Shown here in pieces: positions 21,909 to 31,866 of a DNA stretch of 64,000 nt. The first letter of the stretch is position 1, and every line of letters starts with the position of its first letter. Position numbers and translations under genes: made by a program. The DNA comes from Clostridium celatum DSM 1785. Lineage in GTDB: Bacteria > Bacillota > Clostridia > Clostridiales > Clostridiaceae. The stretch is taken from the NCBI RefSeq assembly GCF_000320405.1, contig NZ_KB291607.1, positions 1 to 64,000 on the forward strand, written 5' to 3'. The notes under the pieces were generated by a model. That model did not search any database, was not told the origin of the DNA, and was given only the letters and a program-made list of their open reading frames with translations.

Positions 21909-24659
21909 TTAATAGATATGTGCAAATCTTTTACTTCGTCCATCACCACATACAGGACATATTAAATGCCATGGATTTATATTGTCATTTCCTTCTCTTG
22001 ATATATCATTAGTATTATTTTCATTATATATTGGTAAATGATAATTATCCCTATGCTTAATTAATTTATGTCCGCTATTAGCTTCACAATGATTTTTCAC
22101 CCAAAACTCGCTACATCTTTTACAAGTATAATAATATTTTTCCTTTTTACCATAAGTAAGCCTTGTTTCTATATTAATTTCTTCGACTTCTCCACATTCC
22201 CAACAAATAGAATAAGATCTAAATTGATTAGAACTTAAATGATATTCACTTAATAACCTTAAGAATTTATTTAAATTACTAATATCTGAAGGAACTAGAT
22301 AAAAGGCTCCATAACTATGAGGCTTTAAGCTATCTGCTATAGCTTCTCTTTTTATATTATCTCCTCCCCAATCTACATACCTTTTATAATTATGACTATG
22401 AACTATCATAGAACAAATTGGTTCATTTATAGTATCTTCAAAAGTCTTTATATACTTTTCTATAGCCACATCTTTTATATCCTTATGATATATGACTTCC
22501 CCTTGAGAATCATAATTTCTATATTTAGCATCTAAATATGCTCTTTTTTCAATAATAGTTTCTCCTAATTTATCTTTAAGAGTATATATAAATTGATAAT
22601 CTGGAGTTTTAAACTTCTTTCCATCATAATAAACCCTTCCTTCATAAATAAGATTAAGTGTTAGCATATATCCATTTAGTAATTTTTTCTCAAAAACAAA
22701 TTCTAATTGCTTTTCACTAAATGGCTCCTTTAGTTCCATAAAATTATTTAATGAATATGCTACTTCCTTATGATTCAATAAAGTAAATTTTTGCTTACCT
22801 ATTAATATCTGTACTATTTTAAATAAACACCATATTTCATATATATCACTAGTTGACTTAATTAATATAGCCCTTGGACTTTTCATATTTAATAATAAAA
22901 TATTATTGTTAAGCTCTTTTATAAGCTTATATATTCTTCTATATGATGGATTATTAATAAATACCTGTGTTAATTTAACATTGTAAATTTGTTTATCATT
23001 AATATTTTTAAACATACTTACACTTAGCATTTTATCTATTCTTTTTTCTAAGGAGTTCCATACTTCTCCATAAGAGACTCTCTCTTGAATATTATCTATT
23101 TCTTCCTCTTTACCTACTATAGAGTCAAGCATTCCTAATATTTCATCTTCATTATCATCTCTCATATACTTTTTCAAAAACTCTATCTTTTCTTCCATAG
23201 AATAATTTCTTCTAATAGATTTAACACCGTCAGCATATATAATACAATTACAATAAAATTCCCCATTTTTGCTTTGTTTTTTCTCTCTTTTATAATCATT
23301 AATATTCATATCTATAAATGTTGGTAGATTATTAATGGGCTTTTCTTCAATAATATTTATAAATGATAACATTTCATCAATATTATTAGTATATAAAAAC
23401 ACCTTTAAACCGTGCTTACTAATCTTCATTTCTTTTTCATTAAAATAACTATATCCAGCTGCTATATTTTTACCTATAGAAGTAAACTGTAGTCTAAACT
23501 TCTTTTTAGAGTAATCAAACATAATCTTTATAGACATATCATCAATCTCAGCATTTTTAAATATTCCTAATCTACAATTTGATTTTACATTAAGTCTATT
23601 AGGTAACTTGCTAACCCTTTTTATTAGCTCATATTCTAATGCTTTCTTATCCTTAATTTCTTTTCTTTTAGCTTCAACTGAAATATTAGTTATTTGTTTA
23701 AAGTTATCTTTCACTTTTTTAATATTATTTTTTTCTTCTATAATATAATCATCATAAAATTCTTTATAGCTTCTTACCTTTTCTTTTAAAGTACATAAAA
23801 CATATTTAATTACTCTATTTTCATATACATCTAAGTTTTCAGAGTAATTAACAGCTGTAAATGAATTTTTATATGGATACATACTTTTTTCTATTAAAGT
23901 TTTACTAGTCATCTTATTTATCTGATTATAACTTTTCTTAATATACTCTTGCGTTAATGAAGATATTGGATTCTTATTTATTATATTTATGCTTTTTTCT
24001 AACTCACCTATAATCTTTTCAATATTTTCCTTCTTAGTTACCCAAAGTTCACCAATCCCAACCTTACTTTTATCATTAAGAATAATATCTTCCTTAATTT
24101 CTCTTAGTTCACGAATCATTTTTAAATAATCTTCATAAGACAAAGATGAAGGCAATACTAATATTGGAATAGTCTTTTCTATTACACTATTATCTTTTCT
24201 TATTATTTCAATAAAAAATCTACCTGATGTATCATTTGCTAATCCTAATGTTCTAACTATATTACCATTATCTTTATAAAAATAATCTGTATCAAAAAAC
24301 AAATTATTTTTAGGGCAATATCTTAAATAATCAACTTCTTGATCTTTATTTGTCACTTTAATCCTTAAATAAAAATCATTAATATTCTCATTATTTTCTA
24401 ATACTGGCTCAAATGCAATTCTATATCTTTTTTTTGGTGAATTAATTCCTTTACCCACATAGTGAGTTTTAATTATCCACCCTTCACTTCTTTCTTCTCC
24501 TAAAATAGTTCTATCTTCATATTCTTCTTTTGGTAGCTTAGTGATATTAGCTATTTTTAAAACCTTATATCTTGGATCTATTTTTATACCTTTTGGAAGC
24601 ATACTAATATCTTCTTCCTTAGAGTAAGAAATACTTATCATATGAGAAATTAATTTCAT
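21909..24659 (-). CDS. DUF2357 / McrC-like nuclease with zinc ribbons
   Basis: A 916-residue cytoplasmic protein. The middle matches DUF2357-type sequence (about 170-330, with NYSENLDVYENRVIKYVL). A PD-(D/E)xK nuclease follows at about 690-770, where TPDYQFIY and YLDAKYR supply the PD and DxK catalytic residues. The C-terminus has CxxC pairs in CWECGE, CKRCSE and CPVCGD, likely zinc ribbons. The AAA GTPase-like partner gene ends 6 bp upstream, so the two are an operon as in McrBC-type modification-dependent restriction. Known McrC proteins are shorter; the long N-terminus and zinc module are distinctive. Target specificity is unknown. Confidence 0.8.
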   Translation of the reverse strand: MKLISHMISISYSKEEDISMLPKGIKIDPRYKVLKIANITKLPKEEYEDRTILGEERSEGWIIKTHYVGKGINSPKKRYRIAFEPVLENNENINDFYLRIKVTNKDQEVDYLRYCPKNNLFFDTDYFYKDNGNIVRTLGLANDTSGRFFIEIIRKDNSVIEKTIPILVLPSSLSYEDYLKMIRELREIKEDIILNDKSKVGIGELWVTKKENIEKIIGELEKSINIINKNPISSLTQEYIKKSYNQINKMTSKTLIEKSMYPYKNSFTAVNYSENLDVYENRVIKYVLCTLKEKVRSYKEFYDDYIIEEKNNIKKVKDNFKQITNISVEAKRKEIKDKKALEYELIKRVSKLPNRLNVKSNCRLGIFKNAEIDDMSIKIMFDYSKKKFRLQFTSIGKNIAAGYSYFNEKEMKISKHGLKVFLYTNNIDEMLSFINIIEEKPINNLPTFIDMNINDYKREKKQSKNGEFYCNCIIYADGVKSIRRNYSMEEKIEFLKKYMRDDNEDEILGMLDSIVGKEEEIDNIQERVSYGEVWNSLEKRIDKMLSVSMFKNINDKQIYNVKLTQVFINNPSYRRIYKLIKELNNNILLLNMKSPRAILIKSTSDIYEIWCLFKIVQILIGKQKFTLLNHKEVAYSLNNFMELKEPFSEKQLEFVFEKKLLNGYMLTLNLIYEGRVYYDGKKFKTPDYQFIYTLKDKLGETIIEKRAYLDAKYRNYDSQGEVIYHKDIKDVAIEKYIKTFEDTINEPICSMIVHSHNYKRYVDWGGDNIKREAIADSLKPHSYGAFYLVPSDISNLNKFLRLLSEYHLSSNQFRSYSICWECGEVEEINIETRLTYGKKEKYYYTCKRCSEFWVKNHCEANSGHKLIKHRDNYHLPIYNENNTNDISREGNDNINPWHLICPVCGDGRSKRFAHIY

Positions 24660-24665
24660 AATATC

Positions 24666-26548
24666 CTACCTCCAGAAAGTTAATATCCCACATTGCTTCC
24701 AATAGCTTATCATCTTTGAAAATATACTTTTAGCAATAATAGTATTAGATAAACTCTTTTCAAAATCCTTTATTAAGCTTTCATTTTCAAAATCTATCTC
24801 CACGCTTATTTTAGGTAAAATCTTAGCAGTTACAATAGCATCAAATATATTATTTTCACTAATAATTTCAGAACCATATAACTCATTTACCTGTTGTCTT
24901 ATTCTATTAGTTAATGTAATATCAAATTTTCTTAAAAGCAATTCCAAAGCATTTAACTCTTCTCTTAATTCCTTAGATAATATTTTAGTATTTCTTTTAA
25001 AACAATTAGCTTTTAGATATAAATTTTCTTTACATTCTATTCTGTCATTTTCAATTTTATTTTTTAAATCTTCAACTAATTTTATGCTATAAGGATTAAT
25101 CTCCATAATATAGCTTCTATCCACAACCTTAGGACTAAGACTTTTCGTTGTTTCATCTTTATTAATAGTTCCTACAAATCTAATATTACTTGGAATTTTA
25201 AATTCATTTTTATATGTATTAATGGATTTCCATTGTTTTTTTAATTTATAATACTCATTAATATCTATATTTTTTAATAAACTTATACCTTCTTCCACAT
25301 TTAAGGCATTTTCTTCTCTTTTATTAGTAAATAGCTCTATCTTAGAAAAAATTTCTTCTCTCGCTTCTTCATACAAGTTTTTACTATATAATGTAATTAT
25401 ATTATCCTCTGATTGAAGCTTACTTAAAAATTCAGAGAAATAATATTCAACATGAGCTAAATTCATTTCATCTAAGCATATAATATGTAACTGCTCTGGA
25501 TTATTCTCAGCTTCAATTATTGCATCTAAAAATGGAGTAGAAATATAAGTTCCTTCTATTGGATTGAAAAATCCTAATAAATCCTGATTATCTGTCCAAT
25601 TAGGTTGAACAGAAATAATTTTTAGCTTTGCAGCAATAGCATTGCAAAAACCTTCCACTAAGCTAGTTTTTCCTGTGCCAGGTTGTCCACTTAAAACTAC
25701 TAATTGATTTGTACATAATCCAGCATAAAACTGTTCCAAAATTTCTTTACTATAATATAAAGGCTTTTCTTCCCTAGAAGCTAAATAGCTTTGAATATAC
25801 TCGATATACTTATCTTTAGATATCTTAGTCTTTCCTCGTACAGCACTTTCTTTGTTATTATTTTCAAAACTAAATCCGTATTTCTCAAAAGTTTTTTTAA
25901 GCTCTTCTTTTTCACTTAACTCTTTATTTATAGTTTTCAAAAGTAATTCAATTTCATCTATTTTTTTAAATTCCTTCTTCTTTTTAGCTTCTAATCTTTT
26001 AAGTTCCTTATTCCCAGTTTCCCTTTTATCCAAAAGTCTTTTTCAAATTCCTCTTTTCTTTTAGCTAATTCATTTTCAACTTCTTCTATTTTTTTATTTA
26101 ATTTTTCTTCTATATATACATCTTGTACTATATAATTTATATTCCCAACTATTTTCCTATTTTTAAACTGTTCTATAATGTCAGTCTTAGAAATCATATC
26201 TATATTTTCTGTATTAATTAGCTTAGATATATTTTTACTATCTGTTATTATAGGATTATAATTACTATTTTTATTTATTCTGAATTTAAAAACTACTTTA
26301 TCTCTATAGTCTATATTAAAAGTTTCACTTTCAATCATACATTTTACTTTTAATTGTTCTACTTCATTAAAAGGATTTTTTAATATTTCCTGATTTCCTA
26401 TTGCCTGAATATCTACTATTCCCATGTAACTTTGATTTTTATTATAAACTGTTCCAATTAAATACGGCTCATCTATTCCCCAGTATTTCATTAACTCTTT
26501 CAGCTGTTCTTCTGTACTCTCTAATTCTTTAAACTCTTTTATATTCAT
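24666..26548 (-). pseudogene. McrB-like AAA+ ATPase with N-terminal domain and coiled coil, frameshifted
   Basis: Two overlapping frames (25991-26548 and 24666-26033) are best read as one gene of about 627 residues. A coiled coil runs through the junction, the second frame begins at a TTG without a ribosome-binding site, and adding one base to the T run at 26032-26035 joins them. The N-terminal 150 residues are a small mixed domain of unknown type. AAA+ motifs are Walker A GQPGTGKTS, Walker B IICLDEMNLAHVEYYF, sensor-1 FVGTINKDETT and a trailing arginine in VVDRSYIM. The DEMNLA form is typical of McrB and dynein-clade relatives. It probably drives the adjacent nuclease. Confidence 0.8.
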
Positions 26549-26632
26549 AACCTTTTCCCCTTATCTTGTGTAATATAATCTTATGGAGTATTATACCATA
26601 ATTTCATTATTTATCTTGTATGTTTCCTTCCT

Positions 26633-27091
26633 CTAATAATCTCCCTGCTGAATTAATATTTGATTAATTCTTAAAGTTTCCTCCCAAGAACCATCATCAT
26701 CATAATCATCCTGCTTATTATCTCTTTTATTGTAATCATACTCATCCCATTCATAATTTGAATCATCAGGTGCAAAATCTCTATAGTCAAATATATCATC
26801 AATTTCCTCTTGAGATTTCTTTATCCATTGACCTCTTCCCTTATTATTTAATATAATATTATGCCATCCCACGTAATTTTCTAAACCATTTCTATATTCT
26901 TTAAAGCACATCTTTTCTAAAATTTCAGCTTCCTCTGGTAATATTCCCTTTGTGTGCATTATATCTAAAATTGTGTTTCTTCCTCTTTGTCTATCTGTAG
27001 TACTTAATATCTCTGCGTAGCAATATTCCTCTCATATAAAATTTTTAATAGCTATCCCAACAAAGTATCTTTTTCTTTCCTCAATCTTCAT
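26633..27091 (-). pseudogene. Small acidic hypothetical protein interrupted by an in-frame TGA
   Basis: An ATG at 27091 behind a strong AGGAGGG opens MKIEERKRYFVGIAIKNFI, then meets TGA at 27034-27032. The same frame continues open for 132 codons with protein-like content (EEYCYAEILSTTDRQRG, then MHTKGILPEEAEILEKMC), ending in a very acidic, D- and N-rich tail. The inner ATG at 26959 lacks a good ribosome-binding site. It may be a 152-residue gene with a nonsense change, or a start at 26959. I do not recognise the family. It lies between the XRE regulator and the McrB-like gene. Confidence 0.5.
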
Positions 27092-27178
27092 TAATATACC
27101 CTCCTAATTTTTATTAACAGTTTTAGTAAGCCTTCAATTAATCTTTGAAGACTTACACCTCCATACAATAAATTAAAT

Positions 27179-27886
27179 TTACTCCTCCATAATAGGCTCT
27201 TGTAATATAATTTCCCCTTCTTCTTCATTAGTTGCCACTTCAGAAGGATATTTCATTTCTAGTAAATCTCCTATTCCAAAACCTCTCATATGCTCTGTTA
27301 AATGATTAATTTCATCAGTTAATATATCAAGAAAATCACTATAATTTCCTTTAATAATATCTTCTACTTCTATTTTCCTCTTCATTGGAAAAACTAATCT
27401 ATATCCTTCTTTTTCATACATCTTAGCTGCTTCATTTAAGTTTTTCTTTCCAGAATTCATTAATATAACTTGCTCAAGTTTTTTCTTAGCATCATTAAAT
27501 TCTCCCTCTGCTACTCTGTATCTTGCAACTGTTTCAAATAAATCCATATCGCCTTTATTTAAATACCTAACTATATTTGAATACTGCTCAACTTCTTTAT
27601 TTTCATTAACATAATCATAAACATCCTTCATAGTCTCATATCTATAACTTAATACAAGCTTTGAAAAATCCGAATTGTATTCACTTAAATCTACTCTTCC
27701 TGATTTTATCTCATCACTTTCAGCAATAACTCTAGCAATACTTGATACTAATTCAAATGAAGTATTAATTATCGCCCCACTTTCAATTCTTGAAATATAT
27801 GTTGCACTTTTTCCAACCTTTTCTGCTAACTCCTTAGCCTGCATACCTATAGCAACTCTTATTTTTTTTAATTCTGTATACCACAT
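27179..27886 (-). CDS. XRE-family HTH regulator
   Basis: A 235-residue protein with an N-terminal Cro/CI helix-turn-helix (about 5-65; LAEKVGKSATYISRIESGA is the HTH core). A helical middle has LFETVARYRVAEGEFNDAKKKLEQ, a TPR-like arrangement, and the C-terminal tail is acidic. It sits at the head of the McrBC-like island and reads in the same direction, about 90 bp before the interrupted small gene, so it is the best candidate for control of the island. The sensed signal is unknown. Confidence 0.8.
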   Translation of the reverse strand: MWYTELKKIRVAIGMQAKELAEKVGKSATYISRIESGAIINTSFELVSSIARVIAESDEIKSGRVDLSEYNSDFSKLVLSYRYETMKDVYDYVNENKEVEQYSNIVRYLNKGDMDLFETVARYRVAEGEFNDAKKKLEQVILMNSGKKNLNEAAKMYEKEGYRLVFPMKRKIEVEDIIKGNYSDFLDILTDEINHLTEHMRGFGIGDLLEMKYPSEVATNEEEGEIILQEPIMEE

Positions 27887-27951
27887 ATAAACCTTCTCCT
27901 CTTCACTTATTTAATTATTTAATCTATATAATTTCATTTTCTATTTATTTT

Positions 27952-28836
27952 CTACATATATAAAGCAACAAATTGATCAACTATCTTAAATCTTGAACTT
28001 TCGTTATCAAAGGTATTAACTACTCTCTTATATCCAACATTATAAGTATCATATCTTTTAAAATATTCAATTGTTGCATTACCATTATCATCATAATAGA
28101 AATTAGGTGCTTCAACTATTAAGTTATCTTCCTTAATTAGAGTTCTTTTACTTATTAGCTCATATTTATCATCAATGTTGCAAATTTCATTTAACTTGTT
28201 ATTTAATAATACCAACTGCAAATAAGCTTCTGGGCTATTATCACTCTCTATTGCATCTAAATAACTTCTTTCTGCTTCATTAAATCTTAAACTAACTATC
28301 TCAAAATCATTAGTTACTAAATTATCAGAAGTTATGTTAGGTAAAATATCTTTATCTTTAAAAGCAAATATCATTCCCTTTTCTATCTCTTCAATCTTCA
28401 CTTTATAAATTTGTAAAGTATAGCCTTCTTTTACCTTCAACTTATTATAATTCTTAACTATTTCATTTACATTAATACTACTGCTTAAAGCTTTCACTTC
28501 TATGTTTTCTTCATTTAAAACTATATTAAGACTTTTCCAATTTTCACTTTTACTATCCTTAATTTCATATATATTAAGCTTTTCATTTAACTTTAAACCA
28601 TCATTAATACTTAAACTAGCAGGCATAAATGTTATCTTATTTGATTTCTTACTATTCCAAATTGATTCCTTCTCTGCTAAAGCTTTATTTATATCTTCCT
28701 CATTATTACTAACATAAAATCCATTATTGTTTAATAAAATACTATTCATTTCTAAAAAGCTATTAAAACCAAGCTCATTTAAAAATTCATCTCCATCATT
28801 TATTGCATTCATATATATATCCTTTATATTTTCCAT
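27952..28836 (-). CDS. Hypothetical protein
   Basis: A 294-residue protein starting at the ATG at 28836 (MENIKDIYMNAINDGDEF), chosen over an ATG 24 codons upstream because a G-rich ribosome-binding site precedes it. It has no signal peptide or membrane helix. The N-terminal third is mixed helix and strand; the C-terminal part is beta-rich with an FNEAERSYLDAIESDN helix and a YYDDNGNATIEYF strand pair. I do not recognise it. It lies between the XRE gene and the DnaB-like gene, with hairpin copy 2 about 130 bp upstream of its start. Confidence 0.65.
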   Translation of the reverse strand: MENIKDIYMNAINDGDEFLNELGFNSFLEMNSILLNNNGFYVSNNEEDINKALAEKESIWNSKKSNKITFMPASLSINDGLKLNEKLNIYEIKDSKSENWKSLNIVLNEENIEVKALSSSINVNEIVKNYNKLKVKEGYTLQIYKVKIEEIEKGMIFAFKDKDILPNITSDNLVTNDFEIVSLRFNEAERSYLDAIESDNSPEAYLQLVLLNNKLNEICNIDDKYELISKRTLIKEDNLIVEAPNFYYDDNGNATIEYFKRYDTYNVGYKRVVNTFDNESSRFKIVDQFVALYM

Positions 28837-28965
28837 ACCAACCCCCCCCAAAATTAACTTATGAATATAATATAATTCAGATTTACATATTTGTAAAGTA
28901 TTTTTCATTATAAAAATTACACATTTATAAATTTATATGATTTTAAACTGTTTTCTCTAAAAAAC

Positions 28966-29008
28966 TACCCGCGGGGTCAATCCAAATATTGGATTGACCC
29001 CGCGGGTA
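28966..29008. repeat. Dispersed GC-rich hairpin element, copy 2
   Basis: Perfect 20-bp arms (28966-28985 and 28989-29008) with loop ATA; the stem is TACCCGCGGGG then TCAATCCAA. It begins 5 nt after the restored stop codon of the DnaB-like gene (29014). In leftward RNA it is followed after one base by six U, so this copy alone could act as an intrinsic terminator. Confidence 0.9.
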
Positions 29009-29013
29009 TTTCG

Positions 29014-30338
29014 TTAAAAATCCACAACTCTTGAATATCGTCCCTGCCATTTTACTGCACAAGTTCCTCTTTCACCATGTCTATTTTTTAAAACCACAAC
29101 ATTCATACATTCTGGGTTATTTTCTGCATTTTTAGAGTTGTATTTTATCTTTCCTTTTTTAAATAAACTTTCTCTATACTCTTATCATCTAGTTTAATAT
29201 TTCTATAAAGAGCAATAACCTGATCACTGTCTTGCTCAATTCTTGCGCTATCTTGAATATCTGATGCATCTATTTTTTCAATTGCCATATCTGAAGTTCT
29301 TTTATCAACACTTCTATTTGCTTGCGCTAATAAAACAAAACAAATATCTTCTTCCATAGCTAATGTTTTTAACTTTGAACTAATTTTGCCAAGCTTATTT
29401 GTCATAATATCCTTGTCCGAAAAATCCACATACTTATTTATATAATCAATAAAAACAATATCTAAAGAATTTTGAAGCTTATAAACTTTAATTTCATTAA
29501 TAAACTTATCAATATCTGTTTCTGTTGAAATATAAAAACCTCTATTAAAAAGCCTGCCCATAAAATCACAAATACCATCCTTAGCTTCTTTTGTAATTTT
29601 ATCTTCATCAATTTCCTTACTAGACAAGGATAAATTACTTGCTGCCATCTTACTATAAACCTGCTTTGTACTCATTTCTGCACTACCATAAAGAACTTTA
29701 GCTCCTTTAAAAGCCATATTTGCTGCAATTTGAAGAGAAAAAGTAGTTTTACCAACACCACTTCTTGCAAAAATCGTTACAAGTCTTCCTCTTTGAAAAT
29801 TACCAAGATAACTATCTAAATAAATTAATCCACTACTTATTCCTTTATTTCTATCAGCATCATAAAGCCATCTCATATATTCTTCATACTGCTTGTCTAT
29901 ATTAATTTCCTTCTTAATTTGGCACTTATGAATATTAATTTGAAGCATTTCAACTTCAGCTTCAATCTCCTCAATAGACATACTATCTGTAATCTTACCT
30001 ACCATATCAATATACAAGCTCTTTTTATATGCCATAATAAACAAATCAAGCTTTGTATTAAAACCAATTTCACTAGAATTACAAGAGTAAATTTCAGAAA
30101 CATAAGTTATACTATCCATTTCTCTTATATTTTCCTTGTGATACTCCAAAAAATTAACTAAATCAATCTCTAGCTTATTAGAAACCATTTCTAATATTCC
30201 AACATAAATCCTAACATGAGGCTTATATCTAAACATATAAGGCTTAATTTTCTCCCTAGCAGTAATTATCAACTCAGAATTCTTAAGTATAGCACCTAAT
30301 ATCTCCTGCTCCAAAACAACTTGATTACTCTCCAACAT
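29014..30338 (-). CDS. DnaB-like replicative helicase (phage type), C-terminus in -1 frame
   Basis: A RecA-fold helicase. The first 397 residues read in one frame: an N-terminal helical domain (about 5-105), a linker helix, and the ATPase with Walker A ARSGVGKTT (about residue 190), SAEMSTKQVYSKM, Walker B DIVFIDYI and LLAQANRSVD. That frame stops at 29145. A -1 step at AAAAAAG (29154-29160) adds about 45 residues ending RHGERGTCAVKWQGRYSRV, which fits the DnaB C-terminal finger and strand. Restored length is about 441. It follows the DnaD-like gene by 52 bp. Together with the LexA-type gene this looks like a phage or satellite replication module. Confidence 0.8.
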
Positions 30339-30390
30339 AAAACAATCCTCCCTAAATTCCTAACTACTAACCCCTAAATAATAGTTATAA

Positions 30391-31332
30391 TCAACCATCA
30401 ATGTATTGTTCTATGTCAAGACAATGGTCATCTTCTTCTTGATCTTTATAATTTAAATCTAAATAACTAAGCCAAATATCACCCTCACAACAAAATCTAC
30501 TTATACCATTTTCTTTAACCAAAAAGTTTTCCAAAGTCCATCTTAAGTTATAATAATGCTTGCTTTTAAAAACCTCGCTATAATTATTAATAGCAGCTAT
30601 AATTTCTTCTTCGCTATACTTAGTTAAAGCCCTAGATATACAATCTATAACTTTTACATTCAAAACTCTAACTACTCCGAGTTTTTTACTATTCCAATGA
30701 TTTAAAATATTAATATATAATTTATTATTTATATTATTATAATTATTATTATTTATATTATTATCTTTAAATCTTTCTATTTCATTGTCATTATTATTAG
30801 AAATACTAGCAGTAATTTCAGTAGTACTAGCATTTTTACTATGAGTATTTTCAGCAGTACTATCTATTTTACTATGAGTAAATTCATCACTACTTTTACT
30901 TTCACTACTAGTATTTTCAACAGTACTATGATTCCTACTATTAGTATTTTTATAATTGCTCTCCACTTTACTAACTGCAATTTCAGTAGCAACATCATTT
31001 TCATTGATGAAATTCCCAATAACACTAATCTCTTTACTACTATCTAATTTTTCCTCTATATTATCCTTTAATAAATAATCCTTAATTAACTTATATTTAT
31101 TAACAGTTCCACTTTTTCTAATGATTTCAATATATCCCTTACCCTCTAAAGCTTTTAATATTTTTGCCATCTTTACTTTATTTTTAGAACTTAAATATTT
31201 TAATAACAACTCATAAGGAGCTTTCACACAATTGTTTTCATCATTTAAACTATTTAAAGCAATTAACATAAGCTTTTCATCATTAGAAATATTAATATCA
31301 CTTAAAATACTATCTATAATCAAACTATACAT
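30391..31332 (-). CDS. DnaD-like replication protein with winged-helix N-terminus
   Basis: About 313 residues from the ATG at 31332 (MYSLIIDSIL), where GGGAAGTG gives a ribosome-binding site; the frame extends 31 codons further upstream without one. The N-terminal winged helix (about 1-85, KAPYELLLKYLSS and KILKALEGKGYIEIIRKS) is followed by a low-complexity S/T/N/E segment. A DnaD-type C-terminal domain follows at about 215-290, with YSEEEIIAAINNYSEVFK and YYNLRWTLENFL, characteristic of phage replisome organisers. It lies between the LexA-type regulator and the DnaB-like helicase. It may load the helicase. Confidence 0.75.
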   Translation of the reverse strand: MYSLIIDSILSDINISNDEKLMLIALNSLNDENNCVKAPYELLLKYLSSKNKVKMAKILKALEGKGYIEIIRKSGTVNKYKLIKDYLLKDNIEEKLDSSKEISVIGNFINENDVATEIAVSKVESNYKNTNSRNHSTVENTSSESKSSDEFTHSKIDSTAENTHSKNASTTEITASISNNNDNEIERFKDNNINNNNYNNINNKLYINILNHWNSKKLGVVRVLNVKVIDCISRALTKYSEEEIIAAINNYSEVFKSKHYYNLRWTLENFLVKENGISRFCCEGDIWLSYLDLNYKDQEEDDHCLDIEQYIDG

Positions 31333-31420
31333 ATATCTAACACTTCCCTTAATACCATATAATACCCTTAATTTTTTCAAATTATTGGTTGTTATTCTAA
31401 TAAAAATATTTGAAAAAATA

Positions 31421-31474
31421 TACATATTAAGGTAAAATGTTAGTTGAAGACAAACATTAATACATTAATATGTA
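31421..31474. repeat. Spaced inverted repeat near the phage replication genes
   Basis: TACATATT (31421-31428) is the exact reverse complement of AATATGTA (31467-31474). The intervening sequence contains further ACATTAAT repeats. It lies between the LexA-type gene and the DnaD-like start and could be an operator. Only its position and symmetry support this. Confidence 0.35.
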
Positions 31475-31505
31475 CTTAATGAATCTTAAGCAATGGTAGT
31501 TGCCG

Positions 31506-31757
31506 CTACTGTTGCTCTTTTTTTATTAAAATACTTTGTTTTAAATCAAATTCTCTTAAAACTCTAATACCTCTACTGCAGTCTTTTTTTCTAGATATAT
31601 ATCCTAATCTCTCAATCTTAACCAAATTATCATGAACAGAAGATGTTGACTTCATTCCTGAAAGCTTACTTATTTCTCTAATAGTTGGGGGTATCCCTTC
31701 CCTATTCATATAATTAATAATTTCCCGTAATATTATTTCTTGATTCTTACTTAACAC
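31506..31757 (-). CDS. LexA-type DNA-binding protein lacking the peptidase domain
   Basis: About 83 residues from the GTG at 31757 (VLSKNQEIILREI). GTG is preferred over the upstream ATG because AGGAGGTGATA ends 2 bp before it. The sequence is a LexA N-terminal winged helix: EGIPPTIREISKLSGMKSTS then VHDNLVKIERLGYISRKK. The Ser-Lys autopeptidase domain of full-length LexA is absent, so it cannot self-cleave. An SOS box lies in its own promoter. It is first in a row with the DnaD-like and DnaB-like genes. Confidence 0.85.
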   Translation of the reverse strand: MLSKNQEIILREIINYMNREGIPPTIREISKLSGMKSTSSVHDNLVKIERLGYISRKKDCSRGIRVLREFDLKQSILIKKEQQ

Positions 31758-31776
31758 ACTATCACCTCCTAAATAC

Positions 31777-31806
31777 ATTATACCTGAACACCAGTTCACA
31801 TTTCAA
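31777..31806 (-). promoter_or_regulatory. SOS box within the promoter of the LexA-type gene
   Basis: GAAC-N4-GTTC (31786-31797) is a perfect Gram-positive LexA/DinR box. Reading leftward it sits between -35 TTGAAA (31801-31806) and -10 TATAAT (31777-31782), spaced 18 bp, where bound LexA would block polymerase. The start codon is about 20 bp downstream of the -10. Confidence 0.85.
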
Positions 31807-31866
31807 TAGTTTTCTGTTATTTTATTACATTTTTCTTTTTCTCTTTATATTATGAGCCTTCAAAAC

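Noticed and set aside
27032-27034. Selenocysteine at the in-frame TGA
   Set aside because: No convincing stem-loop directly after the codon and no known selenoprotein family; a nonsense change or base error is simpler.
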